Translations under genes and position numbers: made by a program
NCBI RefSeq assembly: GCF_902705855.1
Contig: NZ_CACSIJ010000015.1
Span: 187,209-224,034, forward strand
Origin: Zhongshania aliphaticivorans
Lineage (GTDB): Bacteria; Pseudomonadota; Gammaproteobacteria; Pseudomonadales; Spongiibacteraceae
DNA length: 36,826 nt
Reading direction: 5' to 3'
Part shown: positions 16,780-24,823 of the stretch, in pieces
How the letters are laid out: every line of letters starts with the position of its first letter
Position numbering within the stretch: the stretch's first letter is position 1
The notes under the pieces: model-generated
Database searches by the model: none
The model's input: the letters and a program-made list of their open reading frames with translations, nothing else
What the model was told of the DNA's origin: nothing

Positions 16780-17549
16780 TGTGTCTTCTCTACTTCAAAT
16801 TCTACTGCTTCTAACATGCCGATCACCGGCATCAGTCGCAATTCTAGCTCGGCGAGTAAAACCGCCTGCATCTCGCGGATAAAACGATCTAGCCAACCGT
16901 CTTTTTGCAGCCAACAGCTGGCGTCATCGGCTACTAATTTTGTCGATTCATTCTCAGCTCGATCTTGGCGATATTGCTGATTTAAATAGTAAAAACGTTT
17001 TGCCAGCAAATGTGGAATACCAGCGAAAACACGGCGGCTAAAATCCGCCATGGTATCAGCCATACTGCTATCTAGCGCGGCCAACTGGGCAAGCTCAGGC
17101 GAGCGCCCCGTCATAATCTGCTGCAATTGCCGCCGCAAAGTCACCACGCGATGATCCATTTCGCTTTGGTGCAGCGAGTAAAAACGCTGGTAGGCGACAA
17201 AACCGGCGTTGGGATCATCTAAGGTGTCACGATTTGGTCTTGGCAATATAAAGGGCGAGGCACCTACTTGCGCCTCATCGCCCTCTAGCACAAAGCTATT
17301 AACGATAAACCCCAGCATCTCCGCACGGGCTTGCAAAAACACCGTATTGGCATCGTCGCTGCTATCTACAGCCGTAAACGGCTTTTTCTTTAAACCCCGC
17401 AAGGACTCAGCCAAGACAATAGCGTCGGATAAGCTAATCAGCTCCCCCAGCTTGTCCGCAAACTGGATATGACTCAGCTCACCGTCCACCACCGCCAAAT
17501 CAAGCAAGACGCGCTGTAGCCGAGAGCTTGTTACCGGAATGGGCTTCAT
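16776..17549 (-). CDS. DUF3348 protein, first gene of the MotAB-like operon
   Basis: A 257-residue soluble protein starting MKPIPVTSSRLQRVLLDLAV, a layout I associate with DUF3348. It has no signal peptide or membrane helix. Notable blocks are FADKLGELISLSDAIVLAES, VAYQRFYSLHQSEMDHRVVT and FYYLNQQYRQDRAENESTKL, all likely helical, and the C-terminal WLDRFIREMQAVLLAELELR. Function is unknown. It leads the operon, and its end overlaps the MotA-like start by 4 bp, which implies translational coupling and a related function, perhaps a cytoplasmic partner of the channel's long tail. About 230 bp of non-coding DNA precede it and must carry the promoter, though no clear hexamers stood out. Confidence 0.8.
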   Translation of the reverse strand: MKPIPVTSSRLQRVLLDLAVVDGELSHIQFADKLGELISLSDAIVLAESLRGLKKKPFTAVDSSDDANTVFLQARAEMLGFIVNSFVLEGDEAQVGASPFILPRPNRDTLDDPNAGFVAYQRFYSLHQSEMDHRVVTLRRQLQQIMTGRSPELAQLAALDSSMADTMADFSRRVFAGIPHLLAKRFYYLNQQYRQDRAENESTKLVADDASCWLQKDGWLDRFIREMQAVLLAELELRLMPVIGMLEAVEFEVEKTQ

Positions 17550-17783
17550 AACATCCTTAACGAGGGCAAAACCACGTTGCCAACGCGACGCGAGAATAGA
17601 TCAACGTAAATCTTTGCACTGCCAGACGGGAAAATCTGATTAGCGGAAATAACTACGGTCAAATAGAGGTTTTGCCAAACCAATATGGCACACCTACTTT
17701 TTGCGCTCAATTATCGCTATTTTACCGGTAACTTCAAGGATTAGCGGCCAGATAGCGGCGCAGAGCGCCGCGCCAGCCTTTGC

Positions 17784-18560
17784 TCACTTACTCCCGTAGG
17801 TGTCTTTTAGATACACCATGATATCTACTGACTCAAACATGCTCACGCCGGTATTGGGGTCAATAAGATACGGCACCTGTGAGCGGCCGGTTAGCTCACG
17901 CATCCGCAGCCGGTTTGGGCTGGTAATGGGTGCATCAGGAAACCAACGCGAGCGCACGACCGGCGGGCCCATTTCCTGCCAGCGCGACTTGGCAAAATTA
18001 CGTAGACGGTAGGGAATTTCTAGCTCGGTCAGCAGCTCTCGCACCGGCCGTGAATAGGGACTAGCCTCAAAACTAAACAGTTCTAAAGGTTGTTGAGCTG
18101 AGATCGACGGCGTCGCATTCATACCACGCACACCGCCAACCGAACGCGCAGCGGTGGCCGCCATGGAAGTAGATACCGCGAGCTGACGTCGCAACCCCCT
18201 AGATGCGCTGCGACTCGCATTACCGTAATGTTTATAGAGGTGATCGATAATATCAGCCGACTCTAAAAGTTGATCACCGGTATTAAGATCGAGCAATAAG
18301 GGAAACTGACTAACACCACTAATATCCAAAGCATCTGGCCGAAAGCGCATGCCGCCCACTGGGCAGGGATAAATGAGCGCATCCAAATCTAACTCACTCA
18401 GGACCTCTCTAACCAAGCGGCAGTATGGGCAGGCCTCAATATCGTAGAGCACCAACATTTGCTCAGGCTGTTTAGTTTTTGCACCACTGAATGCAGCCGC
18501 ACCACGCCAAGCACGCGCCGAACTCGCCACCACCGAACTGAGTAAATCAAACATTGCCAT
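17784..18560 (-). CDS. Tandem glutaredoxin/GST-N-fold protein
   Basis: The 258-residue protein contains two copies of a thioredoxin-fold GST N-terminal domain. Copy one (about 35-113) has LVLYDIEACPYCRLVREVLS with a full CPYC motif (Cys44, Cys47) and ends FPLLLDLNTGDQLLESADII. Copy two (about 158-256) has LELFSFEASPYSRPVRELLT, where both Cys are replaced by Ser (167, 170), and ends VPYLIDPNTGVSMFESVDIM. No GST helical domain is present. Glutaredoxin-like redox activity is likely in copy one only, and copy two may bind glutathione or serve structure. It is divergent from the old-yellow-enzyme gene. The fold and duplication are clear; the substrate is not known. Confidence 0.8.
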   Translation of the reverse strand: MAMFDLLSSVVASSARAWRGAAAFSGAKTKQPEQMLVLYDIEACPYCRLVREVLSELDLDALIYPCPVGGMRFRPDALDISGVSQFPLLLDLNTGDQLLESADIIDHLYKHYGNASRSASRGLRRQLAVSTSMAATAARSVGGVRGMNATPSISAQQPLELFSFEASPYSRPVRELLTELEIPYRLRNFAKSRWQEMGPPVVRSRWFPDAPITSPNRLRMRELTGRSQVPYLIDPNTGVSMFESVDIMVYLKDTYGSK

Positions 18561-18717
18561 ACATCCTCTTCATTAAAACCGTGTATATATCGGCAGCATA
18601 CGCAAATTATGGCGCAGTAGGGCAATATTAATTTCTCAATACTCGCTACTGTGCCCCAACGCGCCACCCCTGCAATACATGGCTTTATAATAACAATCCC
18701 TAGGACAAACTCTCTCA

Positions 18718-19992
18718 ATGCCAAGCCTAAACGATCCATTAACATTACCCTGCGGCGCGGTATTGCCAAATCGCCTGTTAAAATCTGCAATGACCGAAGG
18801 CCTCGCCAACCTCAACGACCAAGCCACACCGCGCTTATCGAATTTGTATAAACGCTGGGCCGAAGGCGGAACTGGCACCTTGGTGACCGGCAATGTGATG
18901 GTTGACCGTCGTTTTCTTGAGCGCCCCGGCAACGTCGTGATTGACGGCAATGGCGGCGAAGCGGCTCTACAAGACTGGGCAAAGGCCGGCACATCGGCAA
19001 ATAATCAGCTATGGATGCAAATAAATCATCCTGGACGCCAGTGCCAACGGCAGGTATCAACTAGGCCGCTTGCACCTTCAGACGTTGGCATCGACCTGAT
19101 CGGTATGTTTGGCAGGCCCCAGCCAATGACCGAAATCGATATTAAGCAAACCATCAACCGCTACGCCAAAGTGGCCGCCAGCGCAAAAGTAGCAGGATTT
19201 ACCGGCGTTCAAATACACGCCGCCCACGGCTACCTCATCAGTCAATTTTTATCTCCCCTCGCCAATACTCGCAGCGATCAATGGGGTGGTAGCCTTGAAA
19301 ACCGTGCACGCTTCCTTCTTGAGACCGTCGCGGCAGTGCGCGAAGCCATCGGCCCCCACCTCGCCATCTCGGTAAAGCTAAACTCTGCAGATTTTTCTAA
19401 AGGCGGGTTTAGTCACGAAGACAGTTTGCAGGTCACTCAATGGCTGTCTGAAGCGGGTATCGATTTATTGGAAATATCCGGCGGCACCTACGAGAAACTA
19501 GCACTAATGGGCGACGAAACAGATAAGGCGAGTGCCGAATCTAGCCAACATCGCGAAGCCTATTTCCTCAAATACGCTGAAGGTATTCGCAAAGTAACCA
19601 ACATCCCACTAGCCATTACCGGCGGCTTTCGCAGTCACGCTGCGATGCAAGCTGCTCTAGACAGTGGTGCATTAGATGTCATCGGTATTGGTCGGCCACT
19701 ATGTTCACAGCCAGATATACGAGCACTGCTCGAAGGTCAACAAGCTAGCCTACCCAATTGGGAGAAAGAACTACGTCTTGGCACAGGATGGTTCGGCCCA
19801 AAAAGCAGTAATCAAAAAATTCGCACGCTTAATTTTGGCGCCGCCACTCAATGGTATTACCGACAAATAATTGATCTTGCAGAAGGACGCGAACCAAACA
19901 CCCACACAGGGCTATTGCGCGTTATGCTTAAACATATGGCTTTAGAAAGGCGTATGGCGACGAAGCGGGCGAAACTGCAGAACAAGATGTAA
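18718..19992 (+). CDS. NADH:flavin oxidoreductase, old yellow enzyme family
   Basis: The 424-residue protein is an FMN-binding TIM barrel of the OYE/2,4-dienoyl-CoA reductase N-domain type. It begins PLTLPCGAVLPNRLLKSAMT and contains MQINHPGRQCQRQ, GFTGVQIHAAHGYLISQFLS and PLANTRSDQWGGSLENRARF, the standard substrate and flavin blocks. LAITGGFRSHAAMQAALDSG and IGIGRPLCSQPD bind the FMN phosphate. There is no C-terminal iron-sulfur/FAD part as in FadH, so it is a single-domain reductase. It probably reduces alpha,beta-unsaturated carbonyls or related xenobiotics. It is divergent from the tandem GST-N protein, with about 157 bp between the starts. Confidence 0.88.
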   Translation: MPSLNDPLTLPCGAVLPNRLLKSAMTEGLANLNDQATPRLSNLYKRWAEGGTGTLVTGNVMVDRRFLERPGNVVIDGNGGEAALQDWAKAGTSANNQLWMQINHPGRQCQRQVSTRPLAPSDVGIDLIGMFGRPQPMTEIDIKQTINRYAKVAASAKVAGFTGVQIHAAHGYLISQFLSPLANTRSDQWGGSLENRARFLLETVAAVREAIGPHLAISVKLNSADFSKGGFSHEDSLQVTQWLSEAGIDLLEISGGTYEKLALMGDETDKASAESSQHREAYFLKYAEGIRKVTNIPLAITGGFRSHAAMQAALDSGALDVIGIGRPLCSQPDIRALLEGQQASLPNWEKELRLGTGWFGPKSSNQKIRTLNFGAATQWYYRQIIDLAEGREPNTHTGLLRVMLKHMALERRMATKRAKLQNKM

Positions 19993-20172
19993 TCGAATTT
20001 TTAAAGGCGTCAGAATAAGGTTATTTCTTTGCGCCTAGCAGAAAAGTGCCGCTAGCCTCTCAAATAATCAGCCACGATTACACCAAAATCCTTGCGTTTC
20101 TGGTAATCTCCTCCAATTAATAGCTAGAGCGAAAAGTGGATTTTCCTCACACTAGCTTGAAGGAGATTTTGC

Positions 20173-20976
20173 ATGGATAAGTGGACTAAAGGCGAGCAAG
20201 TGAATAACAGCGAGCCGATACCCGCAAGAAAACTACTGAATCTCTATGCGGCATTCATTGCTTATACCGCCTACCTCAAAATCGACGCGATCATCGCATC
20301 TGGGGAGGCAGGCACTACAGACCTTAACTCTTTGCTCTATGCCCTCACCTTAATCATTACGGCTACGGGAATATTCCTTTTCGGGAATTCATTAACGATC
20401 GTTGTCCGACTTTTCTGGAAATTATTTTCACTGTGGTTCGCCATTGCCGGCGCATATTGGCTATTTGATAACTATGTCGATTGCCAGTGTGCTTTAGAGA
20501 GCGTGTTTACATTATCTATCAATATATTCGTCGGCTATCTCGGGGTTTTATGTGTTTTATACTTTTATATAAAGTCTGAAGATATTTGGCGCAAAGACTC
20601 GAATATTGTTAAGCCCGTATTAATCGACGCCAAATTTATTGCTATTACATTATGCTGTATTGGGCTACTGGCACTACTCCGAGCCGTCGACAACAGCGGC
20701 CTGTTTATTCGCGACCAAATAATGTCTGTGAAAGCTTCATGGATGCAAGAACCTATCACTATTCACTACCCAGGCAGTGCAAGACAAAAGAAAATCGAGG
20801 GCTCGTCCATTTTTGATCTTCAGTTTGATAACAGCGGCCAGCTTACAAGCTGGAAAATAATACAGTCCGCCACAGAAGTATTAGACAATGCCGCATTAGA
20901 TGGTTTGAAAAAAACCACATTGCTGGAGGGAAAAGAGAGTAATCAAAAAATCAAAATCACCTTCAAACTAGAGTAA
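20173..20976 (+). CDS. Multi-pass membrane protein with TonB-like C-terminal domain
   Basis: The 267-residue protein has about five membrane segments in its first 175 residues (for example LLYALTLIITATGIFLFG and IFVGYLGVLCVLYFYI). A C-terminal domain follows (about 188-267): ASWMQEPITIHYPGSARQKK, IEGSSIFDLQFDNSGQLTSW and a last strand KIKITFKLE. The 'YPxxARxxxIEGxxxxxFxxxxxG' pattern is that of TonB C-terminal domains. AGGAG precedes the ATG at good spacing. It is convergent and paralogous with the next gene; their stop codons touch. The function is unknown. The membrane part is not like TonB, so it is not a standard energiser of receptors. Confidence 0.7.
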   Translation: MDKWTKGEQVNNSEPIPARKLLNLYAAFIAYTAYLKIDAIIASGEAGTTDLNSLLYALTLIITATGIFLFGNSLTIVVRLFWKLFSLWFAIAGAYWLFDNYVDCQCALESVFTLSINIFVGYLGVLCVLYFYIKSEDIWRKDSNIVKPVLIDAKFIAITLCCIGLLALLRAVDNSGLFIRDQIMSVKASWMQEPITIHYPGSARQKKIEGSSIFDLQFDNSGQLTSWKIIQSATEVLDNAALDGLKKTTLLEGKESNQKIKITFKLE

Positions 20977-21207
20977 TCACAATTGCGGCATAACTGACGG
21001 CACTTCTAGTTTAAAGGTGACCTTCCACTGCTGAACTAGCTCTTTATTGGGGAGTAACTTCGCCGCCGCCACAGCAGTCAACACCGACTCATCTAAGGCT
21101 TGGCTACCGGAAGATTGTAATAATTTAGCGCCAATATAATCACAGCTTTTATTAAATTCAATTTCAACGATAACCGAACCCTCGATTTTCTTTTGTCTTG
21201 CACTGCC
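20773..21207. repeat. Exact 29-bp inverted repeat shared by two convergent paralogues
   Basis: Positions 20773-20801 and the reverse complement of 21179-21207 are identical over 29 bp. Both encode GSARQKKIEG of the TonB-like domain, each in its own gene, and the arms are 377 bp apart. Identity at the DNA level, including third codon positions, stands out against the diverged flanks of the two domains. It points to recent duplication or gene conversion limited to this core. Confidence 0.85.
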
Positions 21208-21381
21208 CGGATACTTCATTGTAATGGGAGCCGCCATCCACGACGCCTGACCATCCATATACTCATCGCCACAATTAAACCGTTTAACTTTTAGATATCT
21301 TTTTACCATCGGCACAATGAAAAACAACAGCAAAATAGCAAACCACAAGTAAAGCAGCACTTTATCGGTATTCAAAAACAC
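20977..21381 (-). CDS. Single-pass membrane protein with TonB-like C-terminal domain (paralogue)
   Basis: The 134-residue protein has one N-terminal membrane helix (VLLYLWFAILLLFFIVPMV) and a basic stop-transfer stretch (KRYLKVKRF). A TonB-like domain follows (about 46-126): ASWMAAPITMKYPGSARQKK, then IEGSVIVEIEFNKS and a last strand WKVTFKLEV. It aligns with the C-terminal domain of the convergent neighbour over its whole length. The single-helix topology with periplasmic domain is TonB-like, but the Pro-rich spacer of TonB is absent. It could be a minimal TonB-like coupling protein or a binding domain of unknown role. The start codon lies 33 bp after the stop of the lipoprotein gene on the same strand, so the two may share a transcript. 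Confidence 0.7.
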   Translation of the reverse strand: MFLNTDKVLLYLWFAILLLFFIVPMVKRYLKVKRFNCGDEYMDGQASWMAAPITMKYPGSARQKKIEGSVIVEIEFNKSCDYIGAKLLQSSGSQALDESVLTAVAAAKLLPNKELVQQWKVTFKLEVPSVMPQL

Positions 21382-21414
21382 AGCTTCCAGCTACCTAAAT
21401 CAATTACAAAACAG

Positions 21415-21996
21415 CTACTCAGAAAAATCAGGCGTTAAGGTATAAGGCCTAGACTCGGGGCTATCATCCTGTGGAGTGTTTTGCGGGACTTCAGCAACCG
21501 GCGCAGGGGCAACACGCGGTGCAGTAATTTGCGGCGCGCCTGCAGTAAGCGCTTGCTGCCGGTCGGCATTAATGGCGGTGGCGACCGATCTCATTACCAA
21601 CAGAAAAACATCTTCGCGGTCACCTTTATCAAACAAATCACCTTTTTCGCTAGACCCCATATTCGCCACGGTACGCCCAGTGATGTAGTCCTGAAACGCG
21701 ACACCCATGACGATACGATCGCTGTCACCACTCATCGACACCCGCGCACCCAATACCCGCTTCTTTTGGGCATACGGCAGATTGTCGTATTCTTTAGAGC
21801 CCATCACTGCTAAGTGATAATCTGAAATCACATTGCCAAACTTCACATCTAAACCGTAGGCGGCGCTGTTGTCATCGCGTTCGATTACAACGTAATCGTA
21901 TTTCGCAAAACTGAAACCGTTGGAATAAACCACCGTTTCATTGCCCGCACAGGCAATTAAAAACACAGTTACCACTAATATAAATACCGACTTCAT
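21415..21996 (-). CDS. Uncharacterised lipoprotein
   Basis: The 193-residue protein starts MKSVFILVVTVFLIACAGNE, a signal peptide with lipobox LIAC (Cys16). ATG 21994-21996 is chosen because GGAG lies just upstream; an earlier in-frame start would spoil the signal peptide. The mature part has a mixed alpha/beta domain (FSFAKYDYVVIERDDNSAAY, then ISDYHLAVMGSKEYDNLPYA). A central stretch VGVAFQDYITGRTVANMGSS resembles small outer-membrane lipoproteins, and the tail is Pro/Ala-rich (APRVAPAPVAEVPQN). I do not recognise the family. It precedes the TonB-like-domain gene on the same strand, so both may act at the envelope. Confidence 0.7.
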   Translation of the reverse strand: MKSVFILVVTVFLIACAGNETVVYSNGFSFAKYDYVVIERDDNSAAYGLDVKFGNVISDYHLAVMGSKEYDNLPYAQKKRVLGARVSMSGDSDRIVMGVAFQDYITGRTVANMGSSEKGDLFDKGDREDVFLLVMRSVATAINADRQQALTAGAPQITAPRVAPAPVAEVPQNTPQDDSPESRPYTLTPDFSE

Positions 21997-22124
21997 CGCC
22001 CACTCCGTAGCTTTTTTAAAATACACATTTATAGAAACAGCACATTCCGCGCCAATTACCTAATCGCACTAATATCCATTTTACAGACTTGGGAGTCAAC
22101 GCCTTCCACAATACAGGAAGACTC

Positions 22125-23132
22125 CTAGCGCGTAGCAATATACCGCTGCTGCCACTGTCGCGGTGACAAACCCGTCCACTGTTTAAAATGACGGCTGAAT
22201 ACGGCAACTTCGGCATAGCCCAGATTCAAGGCTAAATCCGTTACTGACATGGCGTTGTTTGCTAAGTATTGCTCGGCGATTTGCTGACGTGTTTCTCGTA
22301 GCAACTGCGAGTAGCCAGCCCCTTGGGCGGCAAGTCGCTTTTGTAATACCCGTGGCTGAACGCCTAAGACTGCCGCCACCCTCGCCAAGCTGCAATCCCC
22401 GCTACGCAATAATTGCCCAAGCACGCTTTTAATTCTATCTGTCACGCTATCGGGATAGCTCTGCTCAAGGTTATTTACATAATGACGAAAATGCTCGGCC
22501 AGTGACGCCGTATCGACATGCGGTTTGCGTGCCCCCCACCGCACAGGCACCTTCACAAAATTATCAACGCCATCAAATACTAATCTCGATGCATAGCGTG
22601 GCAGCAGAGAAACAAGGTCTTGCTTACCCGCCGATTGATGCAACGACAGCTGTAATTCGCGGCTATCCGCGCCGACCAATTCGTCAATAAAATTACATAA
22701 ATGGCCGTAACTTAACTGAATAAGCTGCTGAATACCGAGACTACCGCCCACCATAAATGCAAACTCGAATCTCAGCATGTCGCCTTCCACTCGCTGCTGC
22801 AGCTCCAAGCCTCGCACATGCAAATAAAGCTGCTGGCAGGCCTTATCGATTGCCGCCTGCATGGTCGGCTGTTGCGACCAGCCTAGGGCAATATCACCCA
22901 ATACCGTTGAGGTTTGACGCTGGGCCAGCTGTAGGCCAAATAACATTTGCTGACACGATTCCGCCGCCAGTTCCAATAAGTCGGCCACCTGACTATAGGC
23001 AATATAATTATTAGGATCGCGCAGCTGCGCGCTCGTCAAACCGACACCTGCCAATAAGCCCACCGGATTCGCGCCGTAACTATTTACCAGCTCAGAAAAT
23101 CCAGCAATTGCACCGCTACGAATCAGCGACAT
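22125..23132 (-). CDS. AraC-family regulator with arabinose-binding-like N domain
   Basis: The 335-residue protein has an N-terminal ligand/effector domain of the type common in catabolic AraC regulators (about 20-210: FSELVNSYGANPVGLLAGVG, and LGDIALGWSQQPTMQAAIDK). It has a C-terminal double helix-turn-helix (about 235-333): CSLARVAAVLGVQPRVLQKR and MSVTDLALNLGYAEVAVFSR, ending FKQWTGLSPRQWQQRY. It is divergent from the cupin dioxygenase, hydrolase and SDR genes with 127 bp between starts. It is the likely activator of that cluster, responding to its substrate (inference). Confidence 0.88.
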   Translation of the reverse strand: MSLIRSGAIAGFSELVNSYGANPVGLLAGVGLTSAQLRDPNNYIAYSQVADLLELAAESCQQMLFGLQLAQRQTSTVLGDIALGWSQQPTMQAAIDKACQQLYLHVRGLELQQRVEGDMLRFEFAFMVGGSLGIQQLIQLSYGHLCNFIDELVGADSRELQLSLHQSAGKQDLVSLLPRYASRLVFDGVDNFVKVPVRWGARKPHVDTASLAEHFRHYVNNLEQSYPDSVTDRIKSVLGQLLRSGDCSLARVAAVLGVQPRVLQKRLAAQGAGYSQLLRETRQQIAEQYLANNAMSVTDLALNLGYAEVAVFSRHFKQWTGLSPRQWQQRYIATR

Positions 23133-23259
23133 ACCAAGGCAGCCCCAAAAAATGATCTTCGCAAAACATCAACTATTGTTCGTAATAAGTCAAGCAAGTG
23201 GCCCGGCCCCCGCCTATATTGTAGCCATCGCTTAATCACATAATAATGCGGAGACGCCC

Positions 23260-23766
23260 ATGAGCCTGCCAACCTCGGTAAACCACCAAGATACCCTGCT
23301 AACCATCGACACCAACACGCAACCGCCCGTGAGCGACGCAATTCCCGGATTAACGATTAACCCATTATTTCTCGATACCGAAAATGGCCTATGGGTTCTG
23401 CGGGTTAAATTTGCTCCAGGCGTCACCCTACCCATGCATTTCCATACGGGCACCGTGCACTTCTATACCTTGGCTGGCTGCTGGCACTACGTGGAATACC
23501 CCGACCAAAAACAAACCGCAGGTAGCTACTTATATGAGCCGGGCGGTTCTATACATACCTTCCATTGCCCCGAAGACGGCGGTGGCGCAGATGGCTTTAT
23601 GGTTGTGTCAGGCGCGAATATCAACTTTGACGGTGAGGGTAATTTCCTCAATATTATGGATGCGGGATGGATCGAACAAACCTTGCATGAGACCTGCGCT
23701 GCCCAAGGCGTACAAACGCCACGCTATATTAAACCTAAACAAAGTGCAGGGTATTCCGACGAATAA
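23260..23766 (+). CDS. Cupin dioxygenase, 2,4'-dihydroxyacetophenone dioxygenase-like
   Basis: A 168-residue single-domain cupin. Metal ligands are visible as His60 and His62 in PMHFHTGTVHFYTLAG and His99 in YLYEPGGSIHTF, matching the three-His iron site of 2,4'-dihydroxyacetophenone dioxygenase and acetylacetone-cleaving relatives. These enzymes cleave carbon-carbon bonds of ketones with O2. GGAG lies before the ATG. It heads a set with a hydrolase and two SDR enzymes and is divergent from an AraC regulator. Cleavage of a ketone intermediate in that pathway is a reasonable inference; the true substrate is unknown. Confidence 0.8.
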   Translation: MSLPTSVNHQDTLLTIDTNTQPPVSDAIPGLTINPLFLDTENGLWVLRVKFAPGVTLPMHFHTGTVHFYTLAGCWHYVEYPDQKQTAGSYLYEPGGSIHTFHCPEDGGGADGFMVVSGANINFDGEGNFLNIMDAGWIEQTLHETCAAQGVQTPRYIKPKQSAGYSDE

Positions 23767-23809
23767 GTGCATTATAGCTAAGCGAGTAAACAAGACTTTG
23801 CATAATTAA

Positions 23810-23833
23810 GCAGCCGCATTGCAGTACGGCTGC
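23810..23833. other. Hairpin between the cupin and hydrolase genes
   Basis: GCAGCCG and CGGCTGC form a perfect 7-bp stem with a 10-nt loop. There is no T tract on the plus strand, so it is more likely an mRNA-processing or stabilising structure, or a weak terminator, than a strong stop. Confidence 0.3.
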
Positions 23834-23890
23834 CGCAGTAAAACCATACTATGCAAGTCCTCAAATAATAATTAGGGATGGAGAGGCAAT

Positions 23891-24823
23891 ATGGCAACAC
23901 ACAGCACCCCCACACGTTTTGACGTGGAATTTGACAGTGACGGCACGCGCTGTAGCGCATGGCATTACCCTAGCCAGTCAGACCAAACAAGCAGCGCCTG
24001 CATTGTTATGGCCCATGGTTTGGGTGGCACCCGCGAATGCGGCCTTGCTCCCTACGCAGAATGCTTCGCGGCCGAAGGCTATCATGTCGTAGTTTTTGAT
24101 TATCGCTACTTTGGCGATAGCGATGGTCAGCCCCGGCAATTATTAAAAGTCAGCTATCAACTTGACGACTGGCGCGCCGCTATCGGCTTTGCGCGCCAAT
24201 TAGACGGTGTGAACCCAGAACAGATTATTTTATGGGGGACCTCGTTCTCGGGCGGTCATGTCCTCAGTATCGCCGCCGAAGATAAACGCCTTGTGGCGGT
24301 GTCTGCCCAAGGGCCAATGGTTGACGGCCGCGCCGCAAGTTTAGAAATTTTAAAATACGCCGGCCCAGTCCACTTAAGTAAACTCAGCAGTTGTGGACTC
24401 ATTGATCAAGCACGCGCCACTGTCGGAATGAGCCCACTTTATATTCCACTTATCGCGAAACCCGGCGAACTTGCCGCCATGACAAGCCACGACGCGCTCA
24501 GCGGCTATCACGCTATCACCAATCCCGGTTGGCGCAATGAAATGAGCGCCCGCACGGTATTGGTATTGTCTTTATATCGCCCCATTAGCAAAGCCAAAAA
24601 AATCTGCTGCCCTGCCCTCATCCAAGTCTGCAACAAAGACACAGTCGCACCGGCTAAATCAGCAATCAAAATGGCCAAGCGCATGAAAAATACCGCAACA
24701 CTGAAACAGTATGACATCGGCCACTTTGACATTTACACCGGCAAAGACTTCGACCTCGGCATTGCCGACCAATTAGCGTTCTACCAAGATGCTCTGCAAA
24801 ACGCGCGCGGGCTTAAGCTGTGA
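23891..24823 (+). CDS. Alpha/beta hydrolase
   Basis: The 310-residue protein has the hydrolase fold: oxyanion-hole region VMAHGLGGTRECGL (39-52), VVFDYRYFGDSDGQPR (67-82), nucleophile elbow ILWGTSFSGGHVLS (113-126, Ser118), an acid in CNKDTVAPAKS and the His in DIGHFDIYTG. It resembles acetyl-esterase or dienelactone-hydrolase-like enzymes with a broad name only. Its stop overlaps the GTG start of the next SDR gene, so the two are translationally coupled and probably act in one pathway with the upstream cupin and downstream SDRs. Confidence 0.85.
   Translation: MATHSTPTRFDVEFDSDGTRCSAWHYPSQSDQTSSACIVMAHGLGGTRECGLAPYAECFAAEGYHVVVFDYRYFGDSDGQPRQLLKVSYQLDDWRAAIGFARQLDGVNPEQIILWGTSFSGGHVLSIAAEDKRLVAVSAQGPMVDGRAASLEILKYAGPVHLSKLSSCGLIDQARATVGMSPLYIPLIAKPGELAAMTSHDALSGYHAITNPGWRNEMSARTVLVLSLYRPISKAKKICCPALIQVCNKDTVAPAKSAIKMAKRMKNTATLKQYDIGHFDIYTGKDFDLGIADQLAFYQDALQNARGLKL

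Noticed and set aside
13331-17549. A complete Zorya defence system
   Set aside because: Only the ZorA/ZorB-like parts have counterparts. The flanking DUF3348 and DUF2894 proteins show no helicase or nuclease motifs expected of ZorC, ZorD or ZorE.
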